In this document: in pieces, positions 1-8,470 of the stretch
Layout: the number at the start of each line of letters is the position of its first letter
Numbering within the stretch: the stretch's first letter is position 1
Assembly (NCBI RefSeq): GCF_014298075.1
Contig: NZ_CP060418.1
Span: 1,860,001 to 1,924,000 of the forward strand
Reading direction: 5' to 3'
DNA: 64,000 nt
From: Enterobacter sp. JUb54
GTDB taxonomy: Bacteria; Pseudomonadota; Gammaproteobacteria; Enterobacterales; Enterobacteriaceae
Notes under the pieces: model-generated
The model's database searches: none
The model's input: the letters and a program-made list of their open reading frames with translations, nothing else
What the model was told of the DNA's origin: nothing
Position numbers and translations under genes: made by a program

Positions 1-2
1 TG

Positions 3-146
3 AATGGCACCAACGACATGGAATTAGGTGTGTTTTCAAACCCCGACAACGGGCAAATACTGCTGACCGCAGTCTTCGATAACCTGGGCAAAGGGGCCTC
101 CGGCGCCGCCGTGCAGAATCTGGATCTGATGATTGAGGTTCGTTAA
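3..146 (+). CDS. N-acetyl-gamma-glutamyl-phosphate reductase-like protein, C-terminal 47 residues (partial)
   Basis: The window opens inside this gene. The open frame ends at the TAA at 144-146. The visible tail contains [13 protein letters not shown] and [14 protein letters not shown], which is the conserved C-terminal block of ArgC, the NADPH-dependent reductase of N-acetylglutamyl phosphate in arginine synthesis. The tail differs from the one I know for the E. coli argCBH protein, so this may be a second, divergent ArgC. The bulk of the protein lies upstream and cannot be judged. No hairpin terminator is obvious after the stop. Confidence 0.7.
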   Translation, partial: NGTNDMELGVFSNPDNGQILLTAVFDNLGKGASGAAVQNLDLMIEVR

Positions 147-216
147 TAGTACAGTGAGAGTGGCATGAGGGTGAATGTCCGCGCCATGCCTGGGGCGGAC
201 GCAACACGCTATTCAT

Positions 217-774
217 TCACTCAATGTGATAAACACCGGCATTCCAGTAAGTGTTTCCGGCACGGCGATGCGCTTTCCAGCCTTTCGATATAAGGGCTCT
301 CGCGATTAGTCGGTTCATTATACCGTGGCCCATGAGCAATACCGGGCCGTTATATTTATGCACCATACCTATCAGTATATCGGCGGCCTGGTCGGCACGC
401 CTTTTCGCCATCGCCAGGCTTTCTACCTCGCGGGACATGCCGCAGAGCCACATCATGCGAAATAATATTGCCCAATGCGCAGGATATAACCGCACCCCAG
501 GAATAAAGTAGACCGGCAGGTCTGCTTCCCGGAACATGTCATCGCTTAAACCCGCATGCCAGCCCAAGGCATTGAGTGATGAAATGGCTCTCGGCAGAGG
601 GCTACTGATGACCCGTAATGCGTTGAAAGCCAATGCAACGCTTGATTCTGGCGGCGTATCACGGCCAATCTCAGAGAGGTTATATTGTGTAATCCAGTCG
701 GTCATTTCACGGCTGGTCACTTTCGAATTGCCAATGAAGCTGGGTTTTCCATGACGCATTAAAATAATTTCCAT
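217..774 (-). CDS. Histidine phosphatase family protein (phosphoglycerate mutase-like)
   Basis: A 185-residue protein that starts with the family signature LMRHGKP near residues 5-11, whose His is the phospho-acceptor in this superfamily. A second conserved His lies in LLMGHGIMNRLIARAL near residues 145-160. No signal peptide is visible, so it is probably cytosolic. The start at 774 follows a good GGAGAAGG ribosome site. The substrate cannot be read from the sequence; members act on phosphosugars, nucleotides or phosphoproteins. It is convergent with the ArgC-like gene and stands alone. Assignment to the superfamily is firm; a specific role is not. Confidence 0.8.
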   Translation of the reverse strand: MEIILMRHGKPSFIGNSKVTSREMTDWITQYNLSEIGRDTPPESSVALAFNALRVISSPLPRAISSLNALGWHAGLSDDMFREADLPVYFIPGVRLYPAHWAILFRMMWLCGMSREVESLAMAKRRADQAADILIGMVHKYNGPVLLMGHGIMNRLIARALISKGWKAHRRAGNTYWNAGVYHIE

Positions 775-946
775 ATACCTTCTCCGTCCCCCCTAAATTA
801 CACCCAGATTAACGTGTTGATATCATGCGGTCTACGCCAGGAAAACAGGCCTGTGTGACTGTGTTATGGCTGTCCATGGAACCAGCACGCTCGCCTTTAA
901 TGACCCCTCCGTCGGTATAACTGAAATATTATGCGCGCCCCGTGAT

Positions 947-1447
947 TCAGTCCGGCGATGGCCCACGTTCTAAAAAGGTAGAGAGTGCAATATAACTTCG
1001 CACCGATCGCACCCCATCCACGCTTTGAATTTCCATCAGAAAATTTTCCAGCGATTCGGTATCTGCGGCACGAACCTTAATCAGTACGCATCCGTCACCT
1101 GCTACGGTATGTAGTTCTTCAACTTCCCGTCGGTTGGTAAATTGCAGCAGCGCGCGCGTCGCCTGATAGCTGCTGGTATCCACCACAAGAAACGTCAGCA
1201 ATGTTCTGCCAAGCCGGCAGCCGTCGAGTATCGCCACCGTCCTTTTTATGACGCCATCACGTTTTAGCCGCTTTACACGATCGTGCACCGCCGGCGCCGA
1301 TAGGTTCACAATCTCACTCAGTTCGGAGTAACTGCGACCGGCATCCTCTGCCAGCGCACCTAATATTTTTCGGTCAATTGCGTCGAGTTCAGCAGGTTTA
1401 TGTCTTGCCTGCCTAATACCATCTTTTTCTTTATCAAATGCGCTCAC
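947..1447 (-). CDS. Lrp/AsnC family transcriptional regulator
   Basis: 166 residues, the usual Lrp/AsnC size. The N-terminal half holds a winged helix-turn-helix beginning LDAIDRKILGALAEDAGRSY and running through SAPAVHDRVKRLKRDGVI. The C-terminal half is a RAM-type ligand-binding domain with VAGDGCVLIKVRA. The start is taken as GTG at 1447, preceded by AGGAAAGG. It is divergent from the MFS exporter at 1530, with only 82 bp between them, and I infer that it regulates that exporter in response to an amino acid or small metabolite. The effector is unknown. Confidence 0.85.
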   Translation of the reverse strand: MSAFDKEKDGIRQARHKPAELDAIDRKILGALAEDAGRSYSELSEIVNLSAPAVHDRVKRLKRDGVIKRTVAILDGCRLGRTLLTFLVVDTSSYQATRALLQFTNRREVEELHTVAGDGCVLIKVRAADTESLENFLMEIQSVDGVRSVRSYIALSTFLERGPSPD

Positions 1448-1529
1448 AAGCCTTTCCTGACTGAATAAAAGTATGAATATAATTTATTTCACCTAATAAA
1501 ATTCAGCAAGAACAGCAACTGGAGTTTCC

Positions 1530-2705
1530 ATGCCCATCGCACTTTTAGCACTCGCCGTCGGCGCATTCGGTATCGGTCTGACCGAATTCGTTATCGCCGG
1601 AATTCTCCCCCAGCTAGCCGATGATTTCGCCGTCAGTATCCCATCAGCCGGTACTATGGCCACGTCCTATGCGCTGGGTGTTTTTGTCGGCGCGCCGCTT
1701 ATGACGGTGTTGGGCGCGCGAATACCTCGCAAGACCATGCTGATAACGCTGGCGATAATTTTTACCCTCGGTAATCTCGTTACCGCGACAGCACCGTCAC
1801 TGGCTGTTGCCGTTACAGGCCGTATCATCACCTCCTTTAATCACGGCGCCTTCTTCGGTATTGGATCCATTATCGCGGCCTCGCTGGTTGCACCAGGTCG
1901 CCAGGCCAGCGCTATTGCCTTTATGTTTTCCGGGCTGACGCTGGCCAATCTGGTTGGCGTACCCGCTGGAACCTGGCTCGCTCAGGCCTTCAACTGGCGG
2001 CTTGTCTTCTGGGTGATTGCCGGTATAGGCCTGCTTACGATCGCCGCTATCGCCCTGCTTGTGCCACCTATCGAAAAGGGAAAATCCATAGCGTTACGGA
2101 CGGAACTCCGTGCTTTTGTTGACCCTCAGGTTCTATTGGTTATGGGCATTACGGTCTTTGGTCCGGCGGCATTTTTTACCTCAATCACCTACATCGCGCC
2201 GATGATGACCAGGCTGGCAGGTTTCTCAGATGCGGGCATTGCATGGTTAATGGTTCTTTTTGGCCTGGGACTGGCAGTCGGCAACTGGATAGGCGGACGC
2301 TTCGCAGATCGCTCGCTGTTTGGCACTCTGTTCGTCACGCTGACTGCACAAGGGATTGTCCTGCTCGTCTTCTGGACTGGCGTTGAAAACCCGTTCATTG
2401 CCGGCGCGTCGGTATTCCTGATGGCCGCATTCGGTTTTGCTACCGTCTCACCCATTCAGAAACTGGTCATGGATCGCGCCAGCCAGGCCGGAGCCCCTAC
2501 GATGGCCGCTTCCGTGAATATCGGCATGTTTAATCTGGGAAATGCCTTAGGCGCATGGGCTGGCGGAGCCACTATTGCTGCCGGTTTTGGTCTGGTTTCG
2601 CCAAACTGGGCGGGGGCAATCCTGTCGTTTATCGCACTCGGATTAGCGTTTCTCGCATGGCTAAGCGCCCGTAAGGGGTTTGCTCTGCGAGCGAGTTCAT
2701 GTTGA
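1530..2705 (+). CDS. MFS transporter, DHA1/AraJ-like drug or metabolite exporter
   Basis: 391 residues, almost entirely hydrophobic, with about 12 predicted membrane segments. The N-terminal segment FGIGLTEFVIAGILPQLA is typical of the AraJ/YdhP branch of 12-helix drug-proton antiporters. A GTWLAQAFNWRLVFW block near residues 148-162 fits motif C of exporters. A GGAG ribosome site precedes the ATG by six bases. It sits in the inner membrane and is expected to use the proton gradient for export. The divergent Lrp-type regulator suggests control by an amino-acid-like ligand. The substrate is unknown. Confidence 0.82.
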   Translation: MPIALLALAVGAFGIGLTEFVIAGILPQLADDFAVSIPSAGTMATSYALGVFVGAPLMTVLGARIPRKTMLITLAIIFTLGNLVTATAPSLAVAVTGRIITSFNHGAFFGIGSIIAASLVAPGRQASAIAFMFSGLTLANLVGVPAGTWLAQAFNWRLVFWVIAGIGLLTIAAIALLVPPIEKGKSIALRTELRAFVDPQVLLVMGITVFGPAAFFTSITYIAPMMTRLAGFSDAGIAWLMVLFGLGLAVGNWIGGRFADRSLFGTLFVTLTAQGIVLLVFWTGVENPFIAGASVFLMAAFGFATVSPIQKLVMDRASQAGAPTMAASVNIGMFNLGNALGAWAGGATIAAGFGLVSPNWAGAILSFIALGLAFLAWLSARKGFALRASSC

Positions 2706-2752
2706 TGAGTAAATGGCGACACCTGATTTAAGGCTGTCTGGTAAAACATGAC

Positions 2753-2808
2753 GTCCGCTTTGTGCTGTGAGTTGCAACGACCCGTTGAACTCACAGCTCA
2801 CAGCAGAC
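2753..2808. repeat. Dispersed 24-bp palindrome interrupted by an IS30 scar
   Basis: If the 30-bp scar at 2766-2795 and one copy of its GC target duplication are removed, the flanks rejoin into a 24-bp imperfect palindrome (left arm GTCCGCTTTGTGC, right arm TCACAGCAGAC). The same kind of element recurs at 6476, 13452, 20526, 24088, 26750, 54342, 55607 and 56896. It lies between the MFS gene and the convergent LysR gene. Confidence 0.7.
2766..2795. mobile_element. IS30-family deletion scar, two IS ends fused
   Basis: The 30 bp read TGTGAGTT followed directly by GCAACGACCCGTTGAACTCA and CA. The first eight bases equal the right end of the 1221-bp IS30-family element found elsewhere in this window. 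The remainder equals the reverse complement of its left end. The join falls on a GTT shared by both ends, as expected for a microhomology deletion of about 1.19 kb. A GC dinucleotide lies on both sides, matching a 2-bp target duplication. Confidence 0.75.
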
Positions 2809-2827
2809 CTTCAGAGTCGTCACTTCC

Positions 2828-2852
2828 GTCAGCCCCTGTGCCAGGAGCACAC
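2828..2852. repeat. Diverged copy of the dispersed palindrome
   Basis: This stretch holds GTCAGC, then CTGTGCCAGGAGCAC, resembling the intact palindrome at 55607-55630. It follows the interrupted copy at 2753-2808 by 19 bp, the same two-palindrome arrangement seen at 54342-55630. Confidence 0.45.
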
Positions 2853-2883
2853 CAGCTACCCTGGCACGGATACAGCCTGGTCT

Positions 2884-3774
2884 TCATTCATAAATTCTCA
2901 GTGTATCGATAACCGCTCGCAGACCGGGAGACACATTGCGGTGCGGATAATAGAGAAATGAGCCTTCCAGGCGTTGACTGTAGCGTTGTAAAACTCTGAT
3001 GAGCGAGCCCTGCTCTAAATCATCGGACACCAGTTCTTCCGGAACATAAGCCAGCCCCAGTCCCAGTCTGGCGGCTTTGGCTTCCATATAGCTGTCAGCG
3101 AAAGCCCATTGTCCCTGCGGCTGATGCGTTATTTTTTTACCATCCTGTTGCAGTTCCCATGTATAGAGGCTCCCATCGCCAAATTGATAAGCGATGCACG
3201 GATGAACCGCTAAATCTGTCGGGACTTGCGGAAAGCCATAGCGGCGAAAGTGTTCTGGCGTACCGACAATGGCCATCTCCATGTCGGGGGATATACGGAC
3301 CGCTATCATGCCACCGCCAACTTCCGGCCCGAGACGTACACCGGCATCGAATCTTTCGGCAATAATATCGACAAACCGGCTTTCGCTGATGAGTTCCAGC
3401 CGGATGTCTGGGTAGCGTTGCTTAAACACCGCAAGCTTTGGCAGGAGCAGTTTATCAATAGCGTGCTGACTGGCATTAATCCGTACCGTACCTGACGGGG
3501 ACTGGCGATAATGGGCCAGCGTGGCGAGCCCCATATCTAAAGCGTCGAATCCTGACTCAATGGTCCGGTAGAGTTGTTCGCCAGCATGGGTGAGCGATAG
3601 CCTGCGTGTGGTACGTGCCAGAAGCTGAACGCGCAGTCTTTCTTCAAGTTCGCGTACAGAACGGCTTATACCTGATTGTGCCAGGCCGAGTCGTTGCGCC
3701 GCAGCGGTAAAACTCCCTTCCCGCACCACCTGCATGAACAGGTATAAATCATTATAGTTTTCCCGTTTCGCCAT
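2884..3774 (-). CDS. LysR family transcriptional regulator
   Basis: 296 residues with the standard LysR layout. The N-terminal winged helix-turn-helix spans about residues 5-65 (GSFTAAAQRLGLAQSGISRS). A periplasmic-binding-like effector domain starts near residue 90, with YRQSPSGTVRIN at the hinge. The start at 3774 (ATG) is preferred over the GTG one codon upstream because of its spacing from GAGGG. It is divergent from the exported alpha/beta hydrolase at 3947 and probably controls that gene and the exporter behind it. The ligand is unknown. It is of the AaeR/DsdC-like group that often governs aromatic or xenobiotic genes, which is inference only. Confidence 0.88.
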   Translation of the reverse strand: MAKRENYNDLYLFMQVVREGSFTAAAQRLGLAQSGISRSVRELEERLRVQLLARTTRRLSLTHAGEQLYRTIESGFDALDMGLATLAHYRQSPSGTVRINASQHAIDKLLLPKLAVFKQRYPDIRLELISESRFVDIIAERFDAGVRLGPEVGGGMIAVRISPDMEMAIVGTPEHFRRYGFPQVPTDLAVHPCIAYQFGDGSLYTWELQQDGKKITHQPQGQWAFADSYMEAKAARLGLGLAYVPEELVSDDLEQGSLIRVLQRYSQRLEGSFLYYPHRNVSPGLRAVIDTLRIYE

Positions 3775-3946
3775 CACGTTTCCCTCGCTATCGCATCACC
3801 ATTTATAACAATATGGTATTAATTCTAGCAATTTTACCCCTCTAATAAGCACTGTTTCTGCTCACTATAATGCCCGCATTGCAACAAAGCACAGCAGTGT
3901 TGTCCGTATGAAACCTGTACCTATCACGCTTTATGAGGGGATTTTG

Positions 3947-5083
3947 ATGACTGCCTTCACCAAAAAACTGACAACCGCGATACCAGCCATGCTGCTCTGC
4001 GCATCATTAAGTGGAGTCACAACGATGAGCTATGCCGATACAACCAATCCGAACGCGCCAGTTTCTCTGGTCGAGAAATGGGATAAAACCTTCGCTGAAA
4101 GTACGAAAGTGAATCATCGTAAAGTGACCTTTCAGAACCGCTTCGGGATCACCCTGGTCGGTGATCTCTACATTCCAAAGGATCGCGGCGAGCGCAAACT
4201 GGCGGCCATTGCCGTCAGCGGGCCTTTCGGCGCGGTGAAAGAGCAGTCCAGCGGTCTGTATGCGCAGACGTTGGCTGAGCAGGGGTTTGTTACCCTGGCT
4301 TTTGACCCTTCATATACGGGGGAAAGCGGTGGCTATCCGCGTAACGTTGCCTCTCCGGATATCAACACCGAGGATTTCAGCGCGGCTGTTGATTTCCTGG
4401 GCCTGCAAAAAGAGGTCGATCGAAATCGTATCGGGTTACTGGGTATCTGCGGCTGGGGCGGGATGGCCTTAAACGACGCCGCGATGGATACCCGCGTGAA
4501 AGCGGTGGCGACCAGCGTGATGTATGACATGAGCCGTGCGATGGGGCATGGCGTGGGTGATGGTAAAGACCGTTATACCACTGCGGATCGTCGCGCCGTA
4601 TTACAGTATCTGAATGCACAGCGCTGGGAAGATGCGAAGAACGGAGCTTTCGCGCCCGGCGGGCATGACATTTATGTTGATGAAAAGGGGAACGTCAGTA
4701 CGTCGAAACGTATTCTACCAGAAACATTACCCGCCAATCCCAATCCGGTTCTGAAAGAATTCTTTGATTATTATCGCATGCCGCGTGGTTTCCATGCGCG
4801 CTCGGTCAACTCAACCGGGGCCTGGAATGCGACGATGCCGCTGTCATTTATGAATATGCCGCTGCTGAGTTACGCCAATGAAGTGACTATCCCTACGCTT
4901 ATCGTGACCGGTGAAAAAGCCCATTCACGCTATTTTGCTGAAGATGCCTTTAAGGCGATCGGCAGCAACGAGAAAGAGCTGGTAATTGTTCCGGGGGCAA
5001 ATCATGTTGATCTGTATGACAACGTTGCGGGTAAGATTCCGTTTACTAAATTTGAGCAGTTTTTCAAAACCAACCTAAGATAA
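3947..5083 (+). CDS. Exported alpha/beta hydrolase
   Basis: 378 residues from the chosen start. An N-terminal signal peptide (Lys-rich start, hydrophobic stretch around AIPAMLLCASLSG, cleavage near SYA-DT) predicts export to the periplasm. The mature part is an alpha/beta hydrolase of the dienelactone hydrolase/YcjY type. Its nucleophile elbow is GICGWGG, with Cys where many relatives have Ser, and a C-terminal catalytic His lies in PGANHVDLYD. A longer reading starts at 3908, but the ATG at 3947 has a clear GAGGGG ribosome site and gives a proper signal peptide. It is divergent from a LysR regulator and followed by a NepI-like exporter. The substrate is unknown. Confidence 0.8.
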   Translation: MTAFTKKLTTAIPAMLLCASLSGVTTMSYADTTNPNAPVSLVEKWDKTFAESTKVNHRKVTFQNRFGITLVGDLYIPKDRGERKLAAIAVSGPFGAVKEQSSGLYAQTLAEQGFVTLAFDPSYTGESGGYPRNVASPDINTEDFSAAVDFLGLQKEVDRNRIGLLGICGWGGMALNDAAMDTRVKAVATSVMYDMSRAMGHGVGDGKDRYTTADRRAVLQYLNAQRWEDAKNGAFAPGGHDIYVDEKGNVSTSKRILPETLPANPNPVLKEFFDYYRMPRGFHARSVNSTGAWNATMPLSFMNMPLLSYANEVTIPTLIVTGEKAHSRYFAEDAFKAIGSNEKELVIVPGANHVDLYDNVAGKIPFTKFEQFFKTNLR

Positions 5084-5091
5084 TCGTCCCA

Positions 5092-5116
5092 AGCCGCCTG
5101 ATATATGCAGGCGGCT
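5092..5116 (+). terminator. Hairpin after the alpha/beta hydrolase gene
   Basis: AGCCGCCTG at 5092-5100 pairs perfectly with CAGGCGGCT at 5108-5116 across a 7-base loop. There is no strong T tract, so it may be an attenuating or mRNA-stabilising hairpin rather than a full terminator. Confidence 0.45.
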
Positions 5117-5224
5117 GTAAATAGCCTGCGCATCATTTTCACCCATGTTTTGACGTGATTCCCTGAATGACGTCTGTCCGGACTGCGCCTGAATCTGGCC
5201 GATTTGATATTAAGGGATCTGATA

Positions 5225-6418
5225 ATGTCCACATTAAGACTAAAACCACCTTACGAAAAAAACCATGCGCAGTGGGGAGGCGTGTTTGCCATGACGCTTT
5301 GCGTGTTTGTGCTGATCGCTTCCGAGTTTATGCCGGTCAGCCTGCTTACGCTTATTGCCAGTGATCTACACATTACCGAAGGGCTGGCTGGCCAGGGGAT
5401 TGCAATCTCTGGCGCACTGGCGGTCATGACCAGCCTGACTATCTCTCATGTTGCCGGAGATCTGAACCGAAAATATCTCCTGCAGGGGCTGACGGTTTTA
5501 ATGGCCATATCGGGGATAGTCATCGCCCTGGCACCCAGCTATCCGGTTTATATGCTGGGGAGAGCCCTGATTGGGGTGGCCATTGGTGGATTCTGGTCCA
5601 TGTCGGCTGCAACCGCCATTCGGCTCGTTCCGCAGCGTCAGGTTCCCCGCGCGCTGGCGATTTTTAACGGTGGGAATGCGCTGGCTACCGTTGTCGCGGC
5701 ACCGCTTGGCAGCTATCTGGGGACGACAGTGGGCTGGCGCGGGGCTTTTTTATGCCTCGTTCCCCTGGCTATAGCCGCGTTCATCTGGCAGTGGATCAGC
5801 CTGCCATCGATGGAAAGCGATAAAAAACAAAAATCCCAGAGATCTGTGCATCGTCTGTTCCGCATCACCCTTGTCCCTACGGGACTTCTGGCCTGCGGGC
5901 TCTTCTTCATAGGGCAGTTTGCCTTATTTACCTACGTGCGCCCCTTTCTTGAAACCGTGACCCGCGTAGGTCCTTCTGGTCTCTCTCTGATTTTGCTCGC
6001 AATAGGCGTGGCGGGTTTTGTCGGCACACTGGCCGTATCAATATTCCTGAACGCAAGGTTTTATCAGACCTTAATCATGATACCCCTGCTTATGGCAGCG
6101 ATTGCCGGCGCGTTACTGCTGGTTGGACACAGCATCTGGGCTGTTGCCGTGTTGCTGAGCCTGTGGGGACTACTGGCAACGGCTGCGCCAACGGGATGGT
6201 GGACATGGATTGCGCGGGCGTTACCCGAAGATGCAGAGGCAGGTGGTGGCCTAATGGTTGCGGTGATCCAGCTCTCGATTGCACTGGGTTCAACGGCAGG
6301 AGGGTTAGTGTTCGACACTCTGGGATGGCGTAGTGCTTTTGGCTTGAGCGGTTTCTTACTCCTGGGGGCGGCAGCGATGACGCTTGTCACATCCCGACAA
6401 AACAGTAAAGCGAACTAG
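5225..6418 (+). CDS. MFS transporter, NepI-like (purine nucleoside exporter family)
   Basis: 397 residues with about 12 membrane segments. The block ASEFMPVSLLTLIASDL near residues 30-46 and IGGFWSMSAATAIRLVPQ near 120-137 match the NepI/YdhP exporters, E. coli NepI having IVEFLPVSLLTPMA and LGGFWAMSAS at the same places. The start at 5225 follows AAGGGATCTGATA; an in-frame start lies seven codons upstream at 5204. It follows the hydrolase gene by 141 bp with a hairpin between. Family membership is clear; nucleoside export is only inferred from similarity. Confidence 0.8.
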   Translation: MSTLRLKPPYEKNHAQWGGVFAMTLCVFVLIASEFMPVSLLTLIASDLHITEGLAGQGIAISGALAVMTSLTISHVAGDLNRKYLLQGLTVLMAISGIVIALAPSYPVYMLGRALIGVAIGGFWSMSAATAIRLVPQRQVPRALAIFNGGNALATVVAAPLGSYLGTTVGWRGAFLCLVPLAIAAFIWQWISLPSMESDKKQKSQRSVHRLFRITLVPTGLLACGLFFIGQFALFTYVRPFLETVTRVGPSGLSLILLAIGVAGFVGTLAVSIFLNARFYQTLIMIPLLMAAIAGALLLVGHSIWAVAVLLSLWGLLATAAPTGWWTWIARALPEDAEAGGGLMVAVIQLSIALGSTAGGLVFDTLGWRSAFGLSGFLLLGAAAMTLVTSRQNSKAN

Positions 6419-6475
6419 AACTACCCCTTCATTTCTGGCGTGCTCTCTGTCATGACAAACGGCAGAGAGCCGAAT

Positions 6476-6498
6476 GTCAGCTCTCACCCATAGCGGAC
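6476..6498. repeat. Diverged copy of the dispersed palindrome
   Basis: Reads GTCAGCTCTC...ATAGCGGAC followed by CTTCA, matching the arm-loop-arm pattern and the downstream CTTCA of the copies at 2753 and 54342. The rest of the 6419-6711 gap contains a GCATTGCT/AGCAATGC inverted repeat (6539-6546 and 6571-6578) and no gene I can support. Confidence 0.45.
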
Positions 6499-6711
6499 CT
6501 TCAGCCCATTTAGCCTGGCCGCCGGGTGCTAAATGCAGGCATTGCTCGCATAAATCAATTATTGCTATGTAGCAATGCAGCCATCAGCAGGAGTGGCGAA
6601 GTATAAGCACGGTGATTCCCTGCAACAACCTGCAATACGCCTGGTTTGAGGCGCATCGCAACCGAGGGGAAGATTCGTCATAGCTGGCTTCAGAAGCGCG
6701 ATACGCCCCCC

Positions 6712-7572
6712 TCACCCTTTACCCAGCTTCGACAGCATGTCCGGGCGCATAAACTTATGGATGACCAGCATAAACACCAGCGACGGCACCAGCAGAATCA
6801 GGGCCGTAATGGACGACACCTGATAATTCCCCGACATACTGGCGTTGTACAGCAGCAGCGGTAGCGTGCTGATGTCCGGTGCGCCAACGAAAAACGTACC
6901 GGTAAATTCATCCAGCGATTCGAGGAAGACAAAAATACTGGCGGCAATAATGCCCGGCGAGGCCTGCGGCAGCACAATATGCCAGAAGGTGTAAATCGGC
7001 CCGGCGCCGAGGTTACGCGATGCCCTCGCCAGCAGCGGGTCTACGGCGGAAAAGGCCGCCACGCAGATCCATACTGAGTACATCAGGCCGTGCATGCTGT
7101 GCACCAGCACCACGCCGGCAATCGTACCGTTTAGCCCCCACTGGTAGAAAAGCCGGGCGATATTCATGTACACCGTCAGATTCGGAAACGCCTGCGGAAT
7201 CAAAAACAGCAGCATGAACAGCACCCGCAGCGGCATCCCCCGCCGTGAAAGCGCATAACCTGCCGGCACTGAAATCACCAGGCACACCACTACCGACAAT
7301 ACTGCAATGAGCACGCTGGTCAGCATCGAGCCGGATACATCACTGTAGGGGCTGAACACCTGATACCAGTATTTCAACCCCCATTGGCTCGGCAACGCAT
7401 GGGGGAAAAACCAGCTCTCTGCTACCGTCCAGATAAGCAAGTTCAGCAGCGGGCCAAACATCGCCAGCAGCATAAAAATCAACAGCAGCGTCTGGAGCGG
7501 CAGACTGGCGCTCAGTTTTCGACGCCCTTTCGCCAGCCACGTTTTCGGCAAAGTCATACTCACCTCTTTCAT
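6712..7572 (-). CDS. ABC transporter permease (second permease of a PotC/PhnV-like importer)
   Basis: 286 residues with about six membrane segments and the binding-protein-dependent permease signature ASRNLGAGPIYTFWHIVLPQ near residues 180-200 (EAA loop that contacts the ATPase). The ATG at 7572 overlaps the stop of the preceding permease gene. A second start five codons in (7557) also has a ribosome site. It is the last gene of the operon 10689 to 6712 (ATPase, binding protein, permease, permease), and acts in the inner membrane as half of the channel. Confidence 0.87.
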   Translation of the reverse strand: MKEVSMTLPKTWLAKGRRKLSASLPLQTLLLIFMLLAMFGPLLNLLIWTVAESWFFPHALPSQWGLKYWYQVFSPYSDVSGSMLTSVLIAVLSVVVCLVISVPAGYALSRRGMPLRVLFMLLFLIPQAFPNLTVYMNIARLFYQWGLNGTIAGVVLVHSMHGLMYSVWICVAAFSAVDPLLARASRNLGAGPIYTFWHIVLPQASPGIIAASIFVFLESLDEFTGTFFVGAPDISTLPLLLYNASMSGNYQVSSITALILLVPSLVFMLVIHKFMRPDMLSKLGKG

Positions 7573-8402
7573 AAGTCACTCCCCTTCTGTTGCAGGCTGT
7601 GGCGCAGGTAGAACCACGACAGAGCGCCACAAATCAGCAGTGACACCACGCCCAGCGCATTGGCCACCGCGTAGTCGCCGTAAGAGTTGACGCGAAACGC
7701 CATGTCCACGGTCATCATCGTCGGCGTGCCGACGCCAATCATCAACGGCACGGACAGCACCGACATCATGGTCACGGTGGAGAGCACCAGCGCCACGCCG
7801 ATAGCAGGCAGCACCTGCGGCAGAATAATGTCGAACAGAATGCCCGGGCGCGAGGCCCCGAGATTTCGTGCGGCCAGGATTTGCGACTGCTCCAGCGCCG
7901 CCATTGCGCCGCAGATAAGCAGCGTGGCGAACGCCAGCTGTTTCCAGACAAAGGTAATGATGATCCCTTTCCAGCCCAGCCAGGAAATCGTCTCCATCGG
8001 CGTAAACAGATCGGTGGCCACCAGCGCATTGTTCATCAGGCCGTTTTTGGCCAGAAAGGTGCGCATCATCTGTGCTGCCACAATAAACGGGATAAACAGC
8101 GGCAGGCGATACAAGAACCCCAGCATGCGCACAATTGGCCGACAGGGTGACAACGTGATGACCGCCGAGAGCGTGATGGAAATGGCGGCCAGCAGCACCA
8201 CGGAGATCAGCACAATCACCACCGTAAAGGCGATGTCGCTGGAATAGAGGGTATAAACCTTAGTGAAATGGGCCAGGGTCAGTTGCCCCGCATCGTTGGT
8301 AAACGCGGCAATCAGTGAGAACCCAAGCGGGTACAAAAAGAGCACGCCGATCATCAGCGCGGCGGGGACTACCAGTAACAGATATTTCAACGAACGGCGC
8401 AT
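7569..8402 (-). CDS. ABC transporter permease (first permease)
   Basis: 277 residues with about six membrane segments. It begins with a basic N-terminus and a first helix in YLLLVVPAALMIGVLFLYPL. The EAA loop AARNLGASRPGILFDIILPQ lies near residues 178-197. It pairs with the permease at 6712-7572, with which it overlaps by four bases, so the two are translationally coupled. The family is the Fe3+/spermidine/2-aminoethylphosphonate type of importer, in which two different permeases form the channel. Confidence 0.87.
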   Translation of the reverse strand: MRRSLKYLLLVVPAALMIGVLFLYPLGFSLIAAFTNDAGQLTLAHFTKVYTLYSSDIAFTVVIVLISVVLLAAISITLSAVITLSPCRPIVRMLGFLYRLPLFIPFIVAAQMMRTFLAKNGLMNNALVATDLFTPMETISWLGWKGIIITFVWKQLAFATLLICGAMAALEQSQILAARNLGASRPGILFDIILPQVLPAIGVALVLSTVTMMSVLSVPLMIGVGTPTMMTVDMAFRVNSYGDYAVANALGVVSLLICGALSWFYLRHSLQQKGSDL

Positions 8403-8470
8403 AGCAAACCTGACATCAGAAAAAGAAACGCTCAGGACGGCGTCATGCTGAACCTGAGCATGAGCGATAA

